NCBI GenBank assembly: GCA_034423195.1
Contig: DAOUIZ010000034.1
Location: 67,634-131,633, forward strand
Direction of reading: 5' to 3'
Length of the DNA: 64,000 nucleotides
Origin: CATOSK01 sp034423195
GTDB taxonomy: Bacteria; Chloroflexota; Dehalococcoidia; Lucifugimonadales; UBA3495
The notes under the pieces were generated by a model that made no database searches, was not told the DNA's origin, and saw only the letters and a program-made list of their open reading frames with translations. Both the position numbers and the translations under genes were made by a program. Shown piece after piece: positions 42,617 through 50,847 of this stretch (position 1 is its first letter; every line of letters begins with the position of its first letter).

Positions 42617-43045
42617 TCAGTCCGGGTCGGGGGTGAAGTTGGCGATTACGGGGGCGGCGACGCGGTCGGTGAAGCGGCGTTTGGTGAGGAGGATGAAGGT
42701 CAGGCGCTGGATGAGGGAGGAGATGCCGCGGGCCTTTAGCTCCCAGGTGACGGTCCATAGAGTCCCGCCGGTCTGGGGGTCGAAGTTGTCATAACGGTCG
42801 GACCAGCCGGATTGGAGGGCCCGCATGGAGCGGGAGCGGGGCGGGTCGAAGGAACATTCCCACTGGACGCCAGCGCCGAGGTCTTCGAGGAAGGTGAAGG
42901 TGCCAGCGCCGCGGCGGAGGAGTTTCCCGTATTTTTCTTCCAGGACGGCAGCGCCGGGCTCGCCGGATACGGGATAGCCGGTGACGAATTCGTAGACCTC
43001 GGCGGGGCTGCCGGGGACGAAGTAGCTGATGGAGACGGCGGGCAT
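42617..43045 (-). CDS. SRPBCC (START/Bet v1-like) family protein
   Basis: 142 residues. The opening SISYFVPGSPAEVYEFVTGY, the central GVQWECSFDPP and the final helix FILLTKRRFTDRVAAPVI fit the polyketide-cyclase/SRPBCC fold with a hydrophobic cavity. It may bind or process a hydrophobic substrate of the LLM monooxygenase encoded just upstream, whose stop lies 17 bases before this start. The ATG at 43045 is preceded by GGAGA. The longer open frame to 44263 runs through the LLM gene in another frame and through repeats and is not used. Confidence 0.8.
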   Translation of the reverse strand: MPAVSISYFVPGSPAEVYEFVTGYPVSGEPGAAVLEEKYGKLLRRGAGTFTFLEDLGAGVQWECSFDPPRSRSMRALQSGWSDRYDNFDPQTGGTLWTVTWELKARGISSLIQRLTFILLTKRRFTDRVAAPVIANFTPDPD

Positions 43046-43062
43046 GGGGCTGGGGTCTCCGA

Positions 43063-44019
43063 TCAGCCGCGGAAGGCGGGCATGACCCGGGCGGCGAACG
43101 TTTCCATCTGCCGGTAGAGGTCTTGGGGGGTGCCGGAGAGGAAGCCGAAGTTGAAGTCGCGGACGCCGGCGTCGATGCGGTCTTCGACGGCGCGGATGCA
43201 CTGGTCGGGGGTGCCGGTGACGCAGAGGGCCTGGGCGATGTCCTCGGCGCTGCGCTCGGGGGTGACGTAGCGCTGGCCGACGTGGGAGACGGCGGTTGCC
43301 AGGGCTTCGGCGGGGTCGTCGGCGATGGAGGTGGGCTGGTTGAGTCCCCAGTGGAATCCGTCCAGGTCGCGGCCGGACTCGCCAGCGATGCGCTTGATGG
43401 CGTCGTTGGAGGCGCGGAGGCGGCGGAGGGTGAAGAGGTAGGGATACCATCCATCGGCGCGGAGGGCGGCGCGCTCCATGGCCGGGTCGCTGCGTCCGGC
43501 GATCCAGATGGGGGGATAGGGCTGCTGGACGGGTTGGGGCAGGAGGGTCACGTCGTCGAAGTTGAAGAAGCGGCCGTGGTGGGAGACGTGCTCCTCGGTC
43601 CAGAGGCGCTTCATCACTTCCAGCATTTCGTCGGTGCGGCGGCCGCGGGTGTTGACGGGGATTTCGAGGGCGTCGAACTCCACGCGGGTGCCGCGCTGGC
43701 CGCTGATGCCGATGCCGAAGTCGAGGCGTCCGTTGGAGACGCGGTCGACGGTGGCGACCATCTTGGCGAGCAGGACGGGATGGTAGAGAGGGGCGATGAC
43801 GATGCCGGTCATGATGCGGATGTTCCGAGTGGCGCCGGCGGCGGCGGCCATGGCGGGGAGGGTGAGGACGGTGGGCCGGGGCGGGTCTCCGTCCATGATG
43901 TGCTCGCCGGTGGTGATGCGGTCGAAGCCGAGCTCCTCGGCGCGGCGGGCGAACTCGGGTATGTCCCAATAGTCCTCGACGCCGAGGTTGCAGCCGAAGG
44001 TAATTTCCGGTGGGGGCAT
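43063..44019 (-). CDS. LLM class F420/flavin-dependent oxidoreductase
   Basis: 318 residues. MPPPEITFGCNLGVED opens the protein. ELGFDRITTGEHIMDGDPP, RIMTGIVIAPLYHPVLLAK and DRVSNGRLDFGIGISG are the family blocks, and PPIWIAGRS marks the cofactor phosphate site. It is closest in layout to the F420-dependent TIGR03619/03857-like branch. ATG 44019 has AGGAG five bases upstream; the frame stays open upstream only because the tandem repeats at 44111-44333 lack stops. It forms a two-gene unit with the SRPBCC protein. Confidence 0.9.
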   Translation of the reverse strand: MPPPEITFGCNLGVEDYWDIPEFARRAEELGFDRITTGEHIMDGDPPRPTVLTLPAMAAAAGATRNIRIMTGIVIAPLYHPVLLAKMVATVDRVSNGRLDFGIGISGQRGTRVEFDALEIPVNTRGRRTDEMLEVMKRLWTEEHVSHHGRFFNFDDVTLLPQPVQQPYPPIWIAGRSDPAMERAALRADGWYPYLFTLRRLRASNDAIKRIAGESGRDLDGFHWGLNQPTSIADDPAEALATAVSHVGQRYVTPERSAEDIAQALCVTGTPDQCIRAVEDRIDAGVRDFNFGFLSGTPQDLYRQMETFAARVMPAFRG

Positions 44020-44110
44020 GGAGGCTCCTTGATTGACGGGAGGTTGAGGGCATTTTAGGGGGGATGGGTGCGGGGGCGCAATCCGGGGGGAGAGTTGGGG
44101 GGTGATGCTC

Positions 44111-44333
44111 CTGCGGGGGATGAATGGCTGTGAGGGAGGCTGATGGGTCCCTGCCTGCGCAGGGACGACGAGTGGGGGGCGACGCACCTGCGGGGGATGA
44201 ATGGCCGTGGGGGGAGCTGATGGGTCCCTGCCTGCGCAGGGACGACGAGTTGGGGGTGCGCACCAGCGGGGGATGAAAGGGATTGGGGAAGCTGATGGGT
44301 CCCTGCCTGCGCAGGGACGACGAATTGCAGGCG
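44111..44333. repeat. Three tandem repeats of about 76 bases with palindromic centres
   Basis: Units start at 44111, 44188 and 44264. Each runs from TGCGGGGGATGAA (CAGCGGGGGATGAA in the third) through GCTGATGGG and the palindrome TCCCTGCCTGCGCAGGGA to CGACGA. The units differ at few positions. They fill the 358-base gap 44020-44377 between the LLM and TlpA genes. The palindrome resembles the core of the 95-base repeat family (ATTCCCGCCTGCGCGGGAAT). Confidence 0.9.
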
Positions 44334-44377
44334 AACCAACCATCCCTGGGGCGGGCGCCGAAGTTGGTGAAAGGGGG

Positions 44378-45001
44378 TTACTGGGCGAGCATTTCGTTGG
44401 TTATCTTGACGAGGGTTTCGTGGTCGAGGACGCCGCTCCACTTGCGGAAGACGGTGCCGTCGGAGTTGACGAAGACGGTGGTGGGCATGGTGGTAACCAT
44501 GAAGGCCTGCATGATCCGGCGGTCGGGGGTGGAGCCGGTGGGGTAGGTGATTCCCAAGTCGTCCAGGAGGGCGCGGGCCTCGGGTTCGCCGCCGAGCATG
44601 GTGAACTGGCCGACGTCCACTCCGACGAGGAGGGCTTCGTCCTGGAAATCCTCGTGGAACTGCTGGAGGTCGGGCATTTCGGCGCGGCAGGGCGGGCAGA
44701 GTCCGGCCCAGAAGTTGAGGAGGACGGGTTGGCCTTCGAGGGAGGAAAGGGCCAGTTCCTCGCCTCCGACGCGGTCAGCGCCGGTGTACATGGAGAGGGT
44801 CAGGTCGCCGTAGGCGGACTCGCCGGACTTGGAGGGAGAGCAGGAGGCGATAAATACGGCGACGGCCACCGCCGCGAGCCAGAACCACATCCTGCTGCGT
44901 TGGCGACCGCGTTGGTGGCCGGGTCGGCGGGTGCGTTGGAACGAAGCCATGGAGATGGTGAAGAAGGGGGTGACAGCGGGTGGGTGATGGCGGCGGTGCA
45001 T
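44378..45001 (-). CDS. TlpA/ResA-like thioredoxin lipoprotein
   Basis: 207 residues. A long Arg-rich N terminus is followed by a membrane segment ending in FIASC (Cys54, probable lipidation). The thioredoxin domain carries WAGLCPPCRAEMP (Cys102, Cys105) and the cis-Pro run TTMPTTVFVNSDG near 166-178. It should reduce or exchange disulfides outside the membrane, for example in cytochrome c or CuA maturation, which fits the caa3 oxidase. ATG at 45001 is supported by GGAG five bases upstream. Confidence 0.9.
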   Translation of the reverse strand: MHRRHHPPAVTPFFTISMASFQRTRRPGHQRGRQRSRMWFWLAAVAVAVFIASCSPSKSGESAYGDLTLSMYTGADRVGGEELALSSLEGQPVLLNFWAGLCPPCRAEMPDLQQFHEDFQDEALLVGVDVGQFTMLGGEPEARALLDDLGITYPTGSTPDRRIMQAFMVTTMPTTVFVNSDGTVFRKWSGVLDHETLVKITNEMLAQ

Positions 45002-45150
45002 GTAGGCTCCGAATGAGAGGAGTTTCCGGGTATCATTAATCCGTCTGTATAATATCCTACGAAATCAGGGGGGTTCCGGACTTTCCGGCATGGGCTGTGT
45101 ATACTCAGACGAGCCGGCCCCCAATACTGACCGCCAGCGATGAGGTTGAG

Positions 45151-46578
45151 ATGGTTGCAGAGACGCGTTCCACGGCTTCCAGAGAAGAACTTTCCCAGAT
45201 GGCCCACCTGCTGCGGCGGGCCGGGTTCGGGGCGACGCGGCGGGAGCTGGATGAGTATTGCGCCAGGGGATACGAGGCGACGGTGGAGGAGCTGCTGCAT
45301 CCAGAGGACGCGGCTCCCATCGACGAGGACGTGGTGCGGCGGTACCACGTGGACCAGAATAGCCTGATGCTGATTGAGAGCTCGCAGGCGTACTGGATCT
45401 ACCGCATCATCAACACCAACGCGCCGCTGGAGGAGAAGATTGCGCTGTTCTGGCACGGGCTGTTCGCGACGGCCTACGGGAAGCTGAACCACGCCAAGGC
45501 AGTGGTGAACCAGACCAACACCTTCCGGCGGCACGGGCTGGGGAATTTCAGGACGCTGCTGCTGGAGCTTTCCCGGGACCCGGCGATGATTTTCTGGCTG
45601 GACAACAAGGACAACCACAACGGAGCGCCCAACGAGAACTACGGGCGGGAACTGCTGGAGCTGTTCTCGATGGGTATTGGCAATTACTCCGAGGATGACG
45701 TAAAGAACTGCGCGCGGGCGTTCTCGGGTTGGACTATCAACAACGCGGACTACATGGGCATCCGGGCGTCGCGGGACTCGATATGGCCGCACGGGCGGCT
45801 GGACTGGCAGTTCCGGTATCTTCCCGGGGATCACGACGACACGGAGAAGACTTTCCTGGGGGAGACGGGGAGGTTCAACGGGGAAGACATCATTGACATA
45901 ATCGTCCGGCAGCCGGCGACGGCCTGGTTCGTGGCCAGCAAGCTGCACCAGTTCTTCGTGGCGGACCAGGGGGACGAGGACCAGATACAGGCGCTGGCCG
46001 ATGAGTTCCTGCGGACGGAGGGGGACATCCGGTCGGTGCTGCGGATGCTGTTCCTGTCGGACTTCTTCCGGGCTCCCGGGGCGCGGCTGGCGAAGGTGAA
46101 GAGTCCGGCGGAACTGGTGGCGGGGACGGCGCGGCTGGCGGGGAGCCACCAGTTCCCGGAATGGAGCATCGTCAACCTGGCGATGGACGTCAACTTCATG
46201 GGGCAGGAAATCCTGAATCCGCCGACGGTGGAGGGGTGGCACACGGGGCGGGAGTGGATTGACACGGGCAACCTGGTGGAGAGGGTGAACGCGGCGGCGC
46301 TGGAGATTGGGGATGTGAACCAGCCGGGAGTGCGGGAGGTTATCCGGCGGCTGGAAGAGGCGGGACCGGCGCTGTCTCCCGAAGGGTTCGTGGACGGGTG
46401 CCTGGAGGCCCTGGGGCAGTTCGAGACTTCGGAGCAGTCCCGGGAGGGGCTGGTCCGGTACGCAGGGCGGATGGGGGAGCTGCGGTTCGACCGGCCAGAC
46501 TCGCTGGCATGTACGCACCAGCGGGTGGGGGAGATGCTGCAATTGATCGCGGCAACGCGGGAATACCAACTGGCGTAG
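45151..46578 (+). CDS. DUF1800 family protein
   Basis: 475 residues. The opening AHLLRRAGFGATRRELDEY and the central NHAKAVVNQTNTFRRHGLGNFRTLLLELSRDPAMIFWLDN..NHNGAPNENYGRELLELFSMGIGNY region, abbreviated, are diagnostic of DUF1800. Its biochemical role is unknown, and many members pair with a DUF1501 gene. Here no DUF1501 gene follows; an NHL-propeller gene starts 11 bases downstream instead. ATG 45151 is preferred because GAGG lies five bases upstream. No signal peptide is seen with this start. Confidence 0.9.
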   Translation: MVAETRSTASREELSQMAHLLRRAGFGATRRELDEYCARGYEATVEELLHPEDAAPIDEDVVRRYHVDQNSLMLIESSQAYWIYRIINTNAPLEEKIALFWHGLFATAYGKLNHAKAVVNQTNTFRRHGLGNFRTLLLELSRDPAMIFWLDNKDNHNGAPNENYGRELLELFSMGIGNYSEDDVKNCARAFSGWTINNADYMGIRASRDSIWPHGRLDWQFRYLPGDHDDTEKTFLGETGRFNGEDIIDIIVRQPATAWFVASKLHQFFVADQGDEDQIQALADEFLRTEGDIRSVLRMLFLSDFFRAPGARLAKVKSPAELVAGTARLAGSHQFPEWSIVNLAMDVNFMGQEILNPPTVEGWHTGREWIDTGNLVERVNAAALEIGDVNQPGVREVIRRLEEAGPALSPEGFVDGCLEALGQFETSEQSREGLVRYAGRMGELRFDRPDSLACTHQRVGEMLQLIAATREYQLA

Positions 46579-46588
46579 GACGGGAGTT

Positions 46589-47623
46589 ATGACAGTCAAC
46601 GCGGAGAAAGCGGTCTATTCCTTTCCGTACAGCCATACCGTCGGGTTCATGGCGAACCAGGGGCGCGGGTTCAACAATCCCATCGACGTTGCCATTGCGC
46701 CGGGGGGAGAGCTTTACGTGCTGAACCGGGCCGGGCCGGAGGTGGGAATCCGGCTGCCGTACAAGCGGGTTACCATCTGCACGGCGGAAGAGGAGTACCT
46801 GGGAGAGTTCAGCACCGGGGGGACCTCCGACGGGCAACTGTGGTGGCCGAGCGCGGTCGCGCTGGATTCGGAAGGGCTGGTGTACATTCCCGACGAGGCG
46901 TTGAACCATGTGCAGGTGTTCACACGGGAGGGAGAGTTCCTGCGAAACTGGGGGGCTGCGGGGAGTGGACCGGGGGAGCTGAACCGGCCTTCCTACCTGG
47001 CGGTTGACGCCGAGGATAACCTGCTAATCAGCGACAGCCTGAACCACCGGGTGCAGAAGTTTTCCCGGGACGGGGAGGTCCTGGCGGAGTGGGGGCGGTC
47101 CGGCACCGGCGATGGGGAGTTGAATATGCCCTGGGGTCTGGGGCTGGACCGGGACGGGAACGTTTACGTCGCGGACTGGCGGAACGACCGGGTGCAGAAG
47201 TTCGATCCGGGCGGCGGGTTCCTGGCCAAGTGGGGCGTTCCCGGGTCGGGGATGTTCAATCGTCCGGCGGCGGTGGCGGTGGACGACGATGGGCTGTTGT
47301 ACGTGGCGGACTGGGGGAACGAGCGGGTGCAGGTGCTGACGCCGGAGGGAGAAGTGGCGGGGACTATCCGGGGAGACTCGGTGGACTCGCGCTGGGCGGC
47401 GGACTATTTCGCGGCGAATCCTGAGGAGGGGGCGGCGCGGTATGCCTCCAATCTTGCGCCTGAGATTGATCCGGCGAGGGAGCGGGAGCGGGAGGAGTCG
47501 GCCAACGTGGAGAAGCTGCTGTGGGGGCCGACGGCGGTGAAGCTGGACGGCGAGGGGCGGATATTTATCGTGGATAGCTGCCGGCACCGGCTTCAGGTGT
47601 ACCGGAAGGAAGGGACGGGGTAA
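46589..47623 (+). CDS. NHL-repeat beta-propeller protein
   Basis: 344 residues with at least five NHL blades, each with a pattern like AVDxxGxLYVADxxNxRVQVF: LDSEGLVYIPDEALNHVQVF, VDAEDNLLISDSLNHRVQKF, LDRDGNVYVADWRNDRVQKF, VDDDGLLYVADWGNERVQVL and a last blade LDGEGRIFIVDSCRHRLQVY. A non-repeat stretch of about 40 residues (about 265-305) is inserted before the last blade. No signal peptide is seen. It could be a scaffold or an enzyme such as a lyase. The tight spacing to the DUF1800 gene suggests joint function. Confidence 0.92.
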   Translation: MTVNAEKAVYSFPYSHTVGFMANQGRGFNNPIDVAIAPGGELYVLNRAGPEVGIRLPYKRVTICTAEEEYLGEFSTGGTSDGQLWWPSAVALDSEGLVYIPDEALNHVQVFTREGEFLRNWGAAGSGPGELNRPSYLAVDAEDNLLISDSLNHRVQKFSRDGEVLAEWGRSGTGDGELNMPWGLGLDRDGNVYVADWRNDRVQKFDPGGGFLAKWGVPGSGMFNRPAAVAVDDDGLLYVADWGNERVQVLTPEGEVAGTIRGDSVDSRWAADYFAANPEEGAARYASNLAPEIDPAREREREESANVEKLLWGPTAVKLDGEGRIFIVDSCRHRLQVYRKEGTG

Positions 47624-47656
47624 CGTTGGGGGATAAATCCCCCAACCCCCCTGAGT

Positions 47657-48481
47657 TTGAGCAGGTTGCGGGGAAAGAGGCGAGGTTTGGGCGGCTTGGA
47701 TGAGGGGCGGGAGGCCAGGTTCGAGACGGGAGAGTTTCCGCGCTCGGCGGCTTACGATCCTGAGTGGGTGCTGGAAAACATGATGGGGCCGAATCCCCTG
47801 TGGCTGACGGAGGGGCTGGCGGGGTGCATGAGCCTCGAACCCGGGATGCGGGTGCTGGACCTGGGCTGCGGGAAGGGGTTGAGCTCGATATTCCTGGCGA
47901 AGGAGTACGGGGTGCAGGTTTGGGCGGCGGACCTGTGGATAGATGCCAGCGAGAATTTTGGCCGGATCCGGAAAGCGGGCGTCGAGGACCTGGTGTTTCC
48001 CATCCACGCCGAGGCCCATGCCCTGCCCTTTGCCGACGGGTTTTTTGACGCGATGGTGAGCGTGGATGCGTACCATTACTTCGGGACGGATGACCTCTAC
48101 CTGGAGAATTACCTGGCGGGGCTGGTGAAACCCGGCGGGCAGATGGGGATCGTGGTGCCGGGGCTGGTGGAGGAACTCCCGTCCACCGAAGCGCCGGAGC
48201 ATCTGCGGGAATACTGGGAGCCGGCCTTCTTCAGCCTGCACAGCCCGGAGTGGTGGAAGCGGCACTGGGAACGAAGCGGGCTGGTGGAGGTCGAGCTTTC
48301 CGACTCGATTCCAGAGGGGTGGAGGCTCTGGATGGAATCGGACCTGTTGTGGTCGGAGCGGCTGGGCAAGCCGAGCGACGAGGCGGATATGCTGTCCCTG
48401 GACCGGGGACGGACGCTGGGATTCACCCGCATGGTGGGCCGGAGGAATGGCCGGCCGGTGTCGCGGCTGGACGAACTCTAA
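47657..48481 (+). CDS. Class I SAM-dependent methyltransferase
   Basis: Up to 274 residues. The SAM-binding motif is VLDLGCGKGLSSIFLA near residues 67-82, followed by the acidic residue in WAADLWIDA and a post-motif run DAMVSVDAYHYFG. The stretch YDPEWVLENMMGPNPLWLTE just before motif I is typical of a broadly distributed methyltransferase subgroup. The start is uncertain: the open frame begins at a TTG (47657), and another TTG near 47697 would remove the basic leader. The methyl acceptor is unknown. It follows the NHL-propeller gene by 33 bases. Confidence 0.88.
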   Translation: MSRLRGKRRGLGGLDEGREARFETGEFPRSAAYDPEWVLENMMGPNPLWLTEGLAGCMSLEPGMRVLDLGCGKGLSSIFLAKEYGVQVWAADLWIDASENFGRIRKAGVEDLVFPIHAEAHALPFADGFFDAMVSVDAYHYFGTDDLYLENYLAGLVKPGGQMGIVVPGLVEELPSTEAPEHLREYWEPAFFSLHSPEWWKRHWERSGLVEVELSDSIPEGWRLWMESDLLWSERLGKPSDEADMLSLDRGRTLGFTRMVGRRNGRPVSRLDEL

Positions 48482-48794
48482 CCCGGAGACAAAGTGAGGT
48501 GGGCGTTTCGCAGCGACTTTCGCTGCCGCCTACCCCATACCAACCGGGGACATGGGAGGAATCCGATGCGGCACGCTCGTCCTCCAAATGCAGTTTTCAC
48601 CTCATGCAGCCGCCCCGCCCTGGACGAGGCGGGGCAACGAACGGGCCGACCACTCCATCCATCCCAAGGCGTCCCCGGCATCTTCCGGGGGGACAGCCCG
48701 AAGCGATGCAGTTCATAACCGTTCCCACCGTAGTGGACAGGTTTGAACGGAGTGCCCAAACTGAATCAACATTGAGAGCCCCGGAGGACCCGCG
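48482..48794. other. Gene-free stretch with two hairpins
   Basis: GCCCCGCC (48612-48619) / GGCGGGGC (48628-48635) makes an 8-bp stem. A second C/G-rich stem, GTCCCCGG with CCGGGG, lies near 48671-48694. The first may end transcription of the methyltransferase gene. No credible open frame or known element is seen. Confidence 0.5.
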
Positions 48795-49151
48795 ATGGGT
48801 AAACTGACAGTGATCCTGGGAGTGGGAGACCAGCAGGGCAGCCGGTTCGAGGAGATCGAGGCTACGGTGGACACCGGGGCCACTTGCACGGCCATACCCA
48901 GAGCCTTGCTCCAGAGGCTGGGGGTGCCGGTGGCGCGCTCGGCCCAGTCCCGCCTGGCCGACGGCAGTACCGCCCCGGTGGACATAGGCTGGACGATGAT
49001 CAGGATTGAAGACCAGACATTTCCAACGCGAGTGACCTTTGCGGAGGAAGACCAGCCCATCCTTCTGGGAGTGGTCACCCTGGAAGAAGCGCTGCTGGCC
49101 GTGGACCCGGTGGGACAACAACTAATCCCGGTAGAGGCGATGCGCTTCTAA
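48795..49151 (+). CDS. Retropepsin-like aspartic protease (single-domain), paralog
   Basis: 118 residues, same length and layout as the protein at 41971-42327. The catalytic VDTGAT puts Asp26 at the identical position, and the C-terminal half has QPILLGVVTLEEALLAVDP. Homodimerisation would be needed for activity. GGAGGA lies six to seven bases before the ATG. A strong terminator follows at 49218-49258, so this is a single-gene unit. Confidence 0.87.
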   Translation: MGKLTVILGVGDQQGSRFEEIEATVDTGATCTAIPRALLQRLGVPVARSAQSRLADGSTAPVDIGWTMIRIEDQTFPTRVTFAEEDQPILLGVVTLEEALLAVDPVGQQLIPVEAMRF

Positions 49152-49217
49152 ACTGTAGCCAAAGTGGGGTATGCGTTTCGCCCCGGCTTTCGTTCAGGAA
49201 GGGGACAACTAATGAAA

Positions 49218-49258
49218 CCGCTCCGGCTTCAAGCATAGAGGCCGGAGCGGGTTTTTTT
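49218..49258 (+). terminator. Rho-independent terminator
   Basis: CCGCTCCGGC (49218-49227) pairs perfectly with GCCGGAGCGG (49241-49250), then G and seven T's (49252-49258). It is the clearest intrinsic terminator in the window and follows the second retropepsin-like gene. Confidence 0.92.
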
Positions 49259-49286
49259 GGGGCAGTCGGGCAACCTCCCGAGGGGG

Positions 49287-49841
49287 TTAGACGGGGAGGA
49301 GGGGCTCGTCGCGGTCGGAGAGGAGGTCGGTGTCGAAGCCGTTGATGGCGAGGGCGATCATGGCGTAGTTGCCGATGAGCATGGTCAGCTCGATGAGGCC
49401 CTGCTTGCCGAACTGCTCCAGGGCGGCCTGGTAGGCGCCGCGGCTGGCGTAGTGGTCGCGGAGCATGGCGCGGGTGTAGTTGACGGTGGCCTCCTCGTCC
49501 TCGGCCAAGTCCTCCATCTCGTTGCCGTCGCGGAGGTCGTCGACGATGTCGTCACGCATTCCGGCCTCGCGGGCGGAGGCGGCGTGGGCGTTCCAGATAT
49601 GCTGGCAGTCCATCTCGCGGGCGGTCAGCAGCATGGTGAATTCCTGGATTTTCTTGGGGAGGCTGGAGTCGTTGCGGAGGTACTGGTTGAGGGCGGTGGA
49701 CCGCCTGGAAAGCTCGGGGACGTGGGCCAGGACGGAGCCGGGGCCGTGCCGGGGGGCGCTGCCGTCGGGGAACAGCTCGTCGAAGGCCCCCTGCTGGTTG
49801 GCTGGTACGGTGTCGCGGGTGGCTATGGGGATTCGGGCCAT
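49287..49841 (-). CDS. Carboxymuconolactone decarboxylase family protein
   Basis: 184 residues, paralog of the protein at 29135-29689. It keeps TMLLTAREMDCQHIWNAHAASAREAG in the active region, where the branch has W-N-A-H instead of CXXC, and IELTMLIGNYAMIALAINGF in the last helix. AAGGAGG six bases before ATG. It is followed by an RraA-like gene in the same direction upstream and may share its pathway. Precise reaction unknown. Confidence 0.88.
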   Translation of the reverse strand: MARIPIATRDTVPANQQGAFDELFPDGSAPRHGPGSVLAHVPELSRRSTALNQYLRNDSSLPKKIQEFTMLLTAREMDCQHIWNAHAASAREAGMRDDIVDDLRDGNEMEDLAEDEEATVNYTRAMLRDHYASRGAYQAALEQFGKQGLIELTMLIGNYAMIALAINGFDTDLLSDRDEPLLPV

Positions 49842-49984
49842 GTTTGTCCTCCTTGATGGTGGGGATACTTTTGGCTGGTCGTTTGGTTTTTGCGGGACGG
49901 GTATTCATCCGCCCGGGCACGGTGAGTGTATCCGAGGGCGGAATGGAGCGTCAAACGGCGGGATGAACCGGGCCGGGCGCTGGG

Positions 49985-50710
49985 CTATTGGAGGGGTTTC
50001 CTGCCGGTCTTGCGCTCGAAAAGCTCCCAGGTGAGGTCGTTGAAAGGGTAATACTTGCCGGGGGAGCATTGTTCCTCGGCTAGCTGGGCCTTGATGACCT
50101 CTTCGACTTCCTCGCGCTGGTGGGCGATGCGGATAACGTCGTCGACCTCGGACCGGGGGACGACGACCACGCCGTCATCATCACCGACGATGGCGTCGCC
50201 GGGCCGGACGAGGACGCCGCCGCACTGGATGGCGTCGTTGACCTGCCAGGGCCAGAACTCGGCGGGGCCCTGCTTGGCGGTGCGGGCGGCGGAGTAGACC
50301 GGGAAGCCGTATTCCTTGAGGGAGTTGCTGTCACGGACTGCGCCGTCGGTGACGAGGCCGCCGACCTGGCGCTGGCAGAGGCGGAAGAATTTGATGTCGC
50401 CGCCGATGGAGCTGTACTGCCAGCCCATGGCATCTATTACCAGCACCTCCCCGGGGCCGCACAGCTCGAAGGCGACGTACTCGGCGGACCGGTCTCCCTT
50501 GGGCTTGTCCTGGGCGAGGTCGGGCCGGTGGGGTACGAAGCGGAGGGTGACGGCCCGTCCGGCCATGCTCTGTCCGAGTTGGAGGGGGAGAGCGCCTTCG
50601 ATCATGCTCATGGGCCAGTTCTTGACCCAGAGGGCGTCGATGAGGGTCTGGGTGGGGATTTGCCTGAGGACTTCGAGGGTGGCGTCGGAGATTTCGGCGG
50701 GGGTGGTCAT
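49985..50710 (-). CDS. RraA-like / HMG-aldolase family protein
   Basis: 241 residues. The family block is GGLVTDGAVRDSNSLKEYGFPVYS, with the catalytic Arg-Asp pair in VRD, and GDAIVGDDDGVVVVP near the C terminus with the metal-site Asp. Homologs are either the RNase E regulator RraA or 4-hydroxy-4-methyl-2-oxoglutarate/4-carboxy-4-hydroxy-2-oxoadipate aldolases of aromatic ring degradation. The neighbouring CMD gene favours the aldolase role. ATG 50710 is preceded by GAGG six bases upstream. Confidence 0.88.
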   Translation of the reverse strand: MTTPAEISDATLEVLRQIPTQTLIDALWVKNWPMSMIEGALPLQLGQSMAGRAVTLRFVPHRPDLAQDKPKGDRSAEYVAFELCGPGEVLVIDAMGWQYSSIGGDIKFFRLCQRQVGGLVTDGAVRDSNSLKEYGFPVYSAARTAKQGPAEFWPWQVNDAIQCGGVLVRPGDAIVGDDDGVVVVPRSEVDDVIRIAHQREEVEEVIKAQLAEEQCSPGKYYPFNDLTWELFERKTGRKPLQ

Positions 50711-50790
50711 GGCGAACCTCGGGGATGGGGTGGGTCGGCCGGGGCCGGTGGGGGCGATGAGATTATAGGGGAAGGGTTGCAGAAATTGAA

Positions 50791-50819
50791 GGAAGGCGTC
50801 CCAATCAGGGACGCCTTCC
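50791..50819 (-). terminator. Terminator of the substrate-binding protein gene
   Basis: GGAAGGCGTCCC (50791-50802) and GGGACGCCTTCC (50808-50819) form a perfect 12-bp stem with a 5-base loop, 28 bases beyond the stop at 50848. On the minus strand TTCAATTTCTG follows. Confidence 0.85.
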
Positions 50820-50847
50820 GAGATAGGCCGGTTGGAGTCGGACTCCG

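Noticed and set aside
42617..44263. Long minus-strand open frames extending past the SRPBCC and LLM starts, including the one to 44343
   Set aside because: The extensions run through the tandem repeats at 44111-44333, which simply lack stop codons, and the true starts at 43045 and 44019 have Shine-Dalgarno sites.
44111..44333. Possible small CRISPR array
   Set aside because: The whole 76-base unit is repeated; there are no unique spacers and no cas genes.
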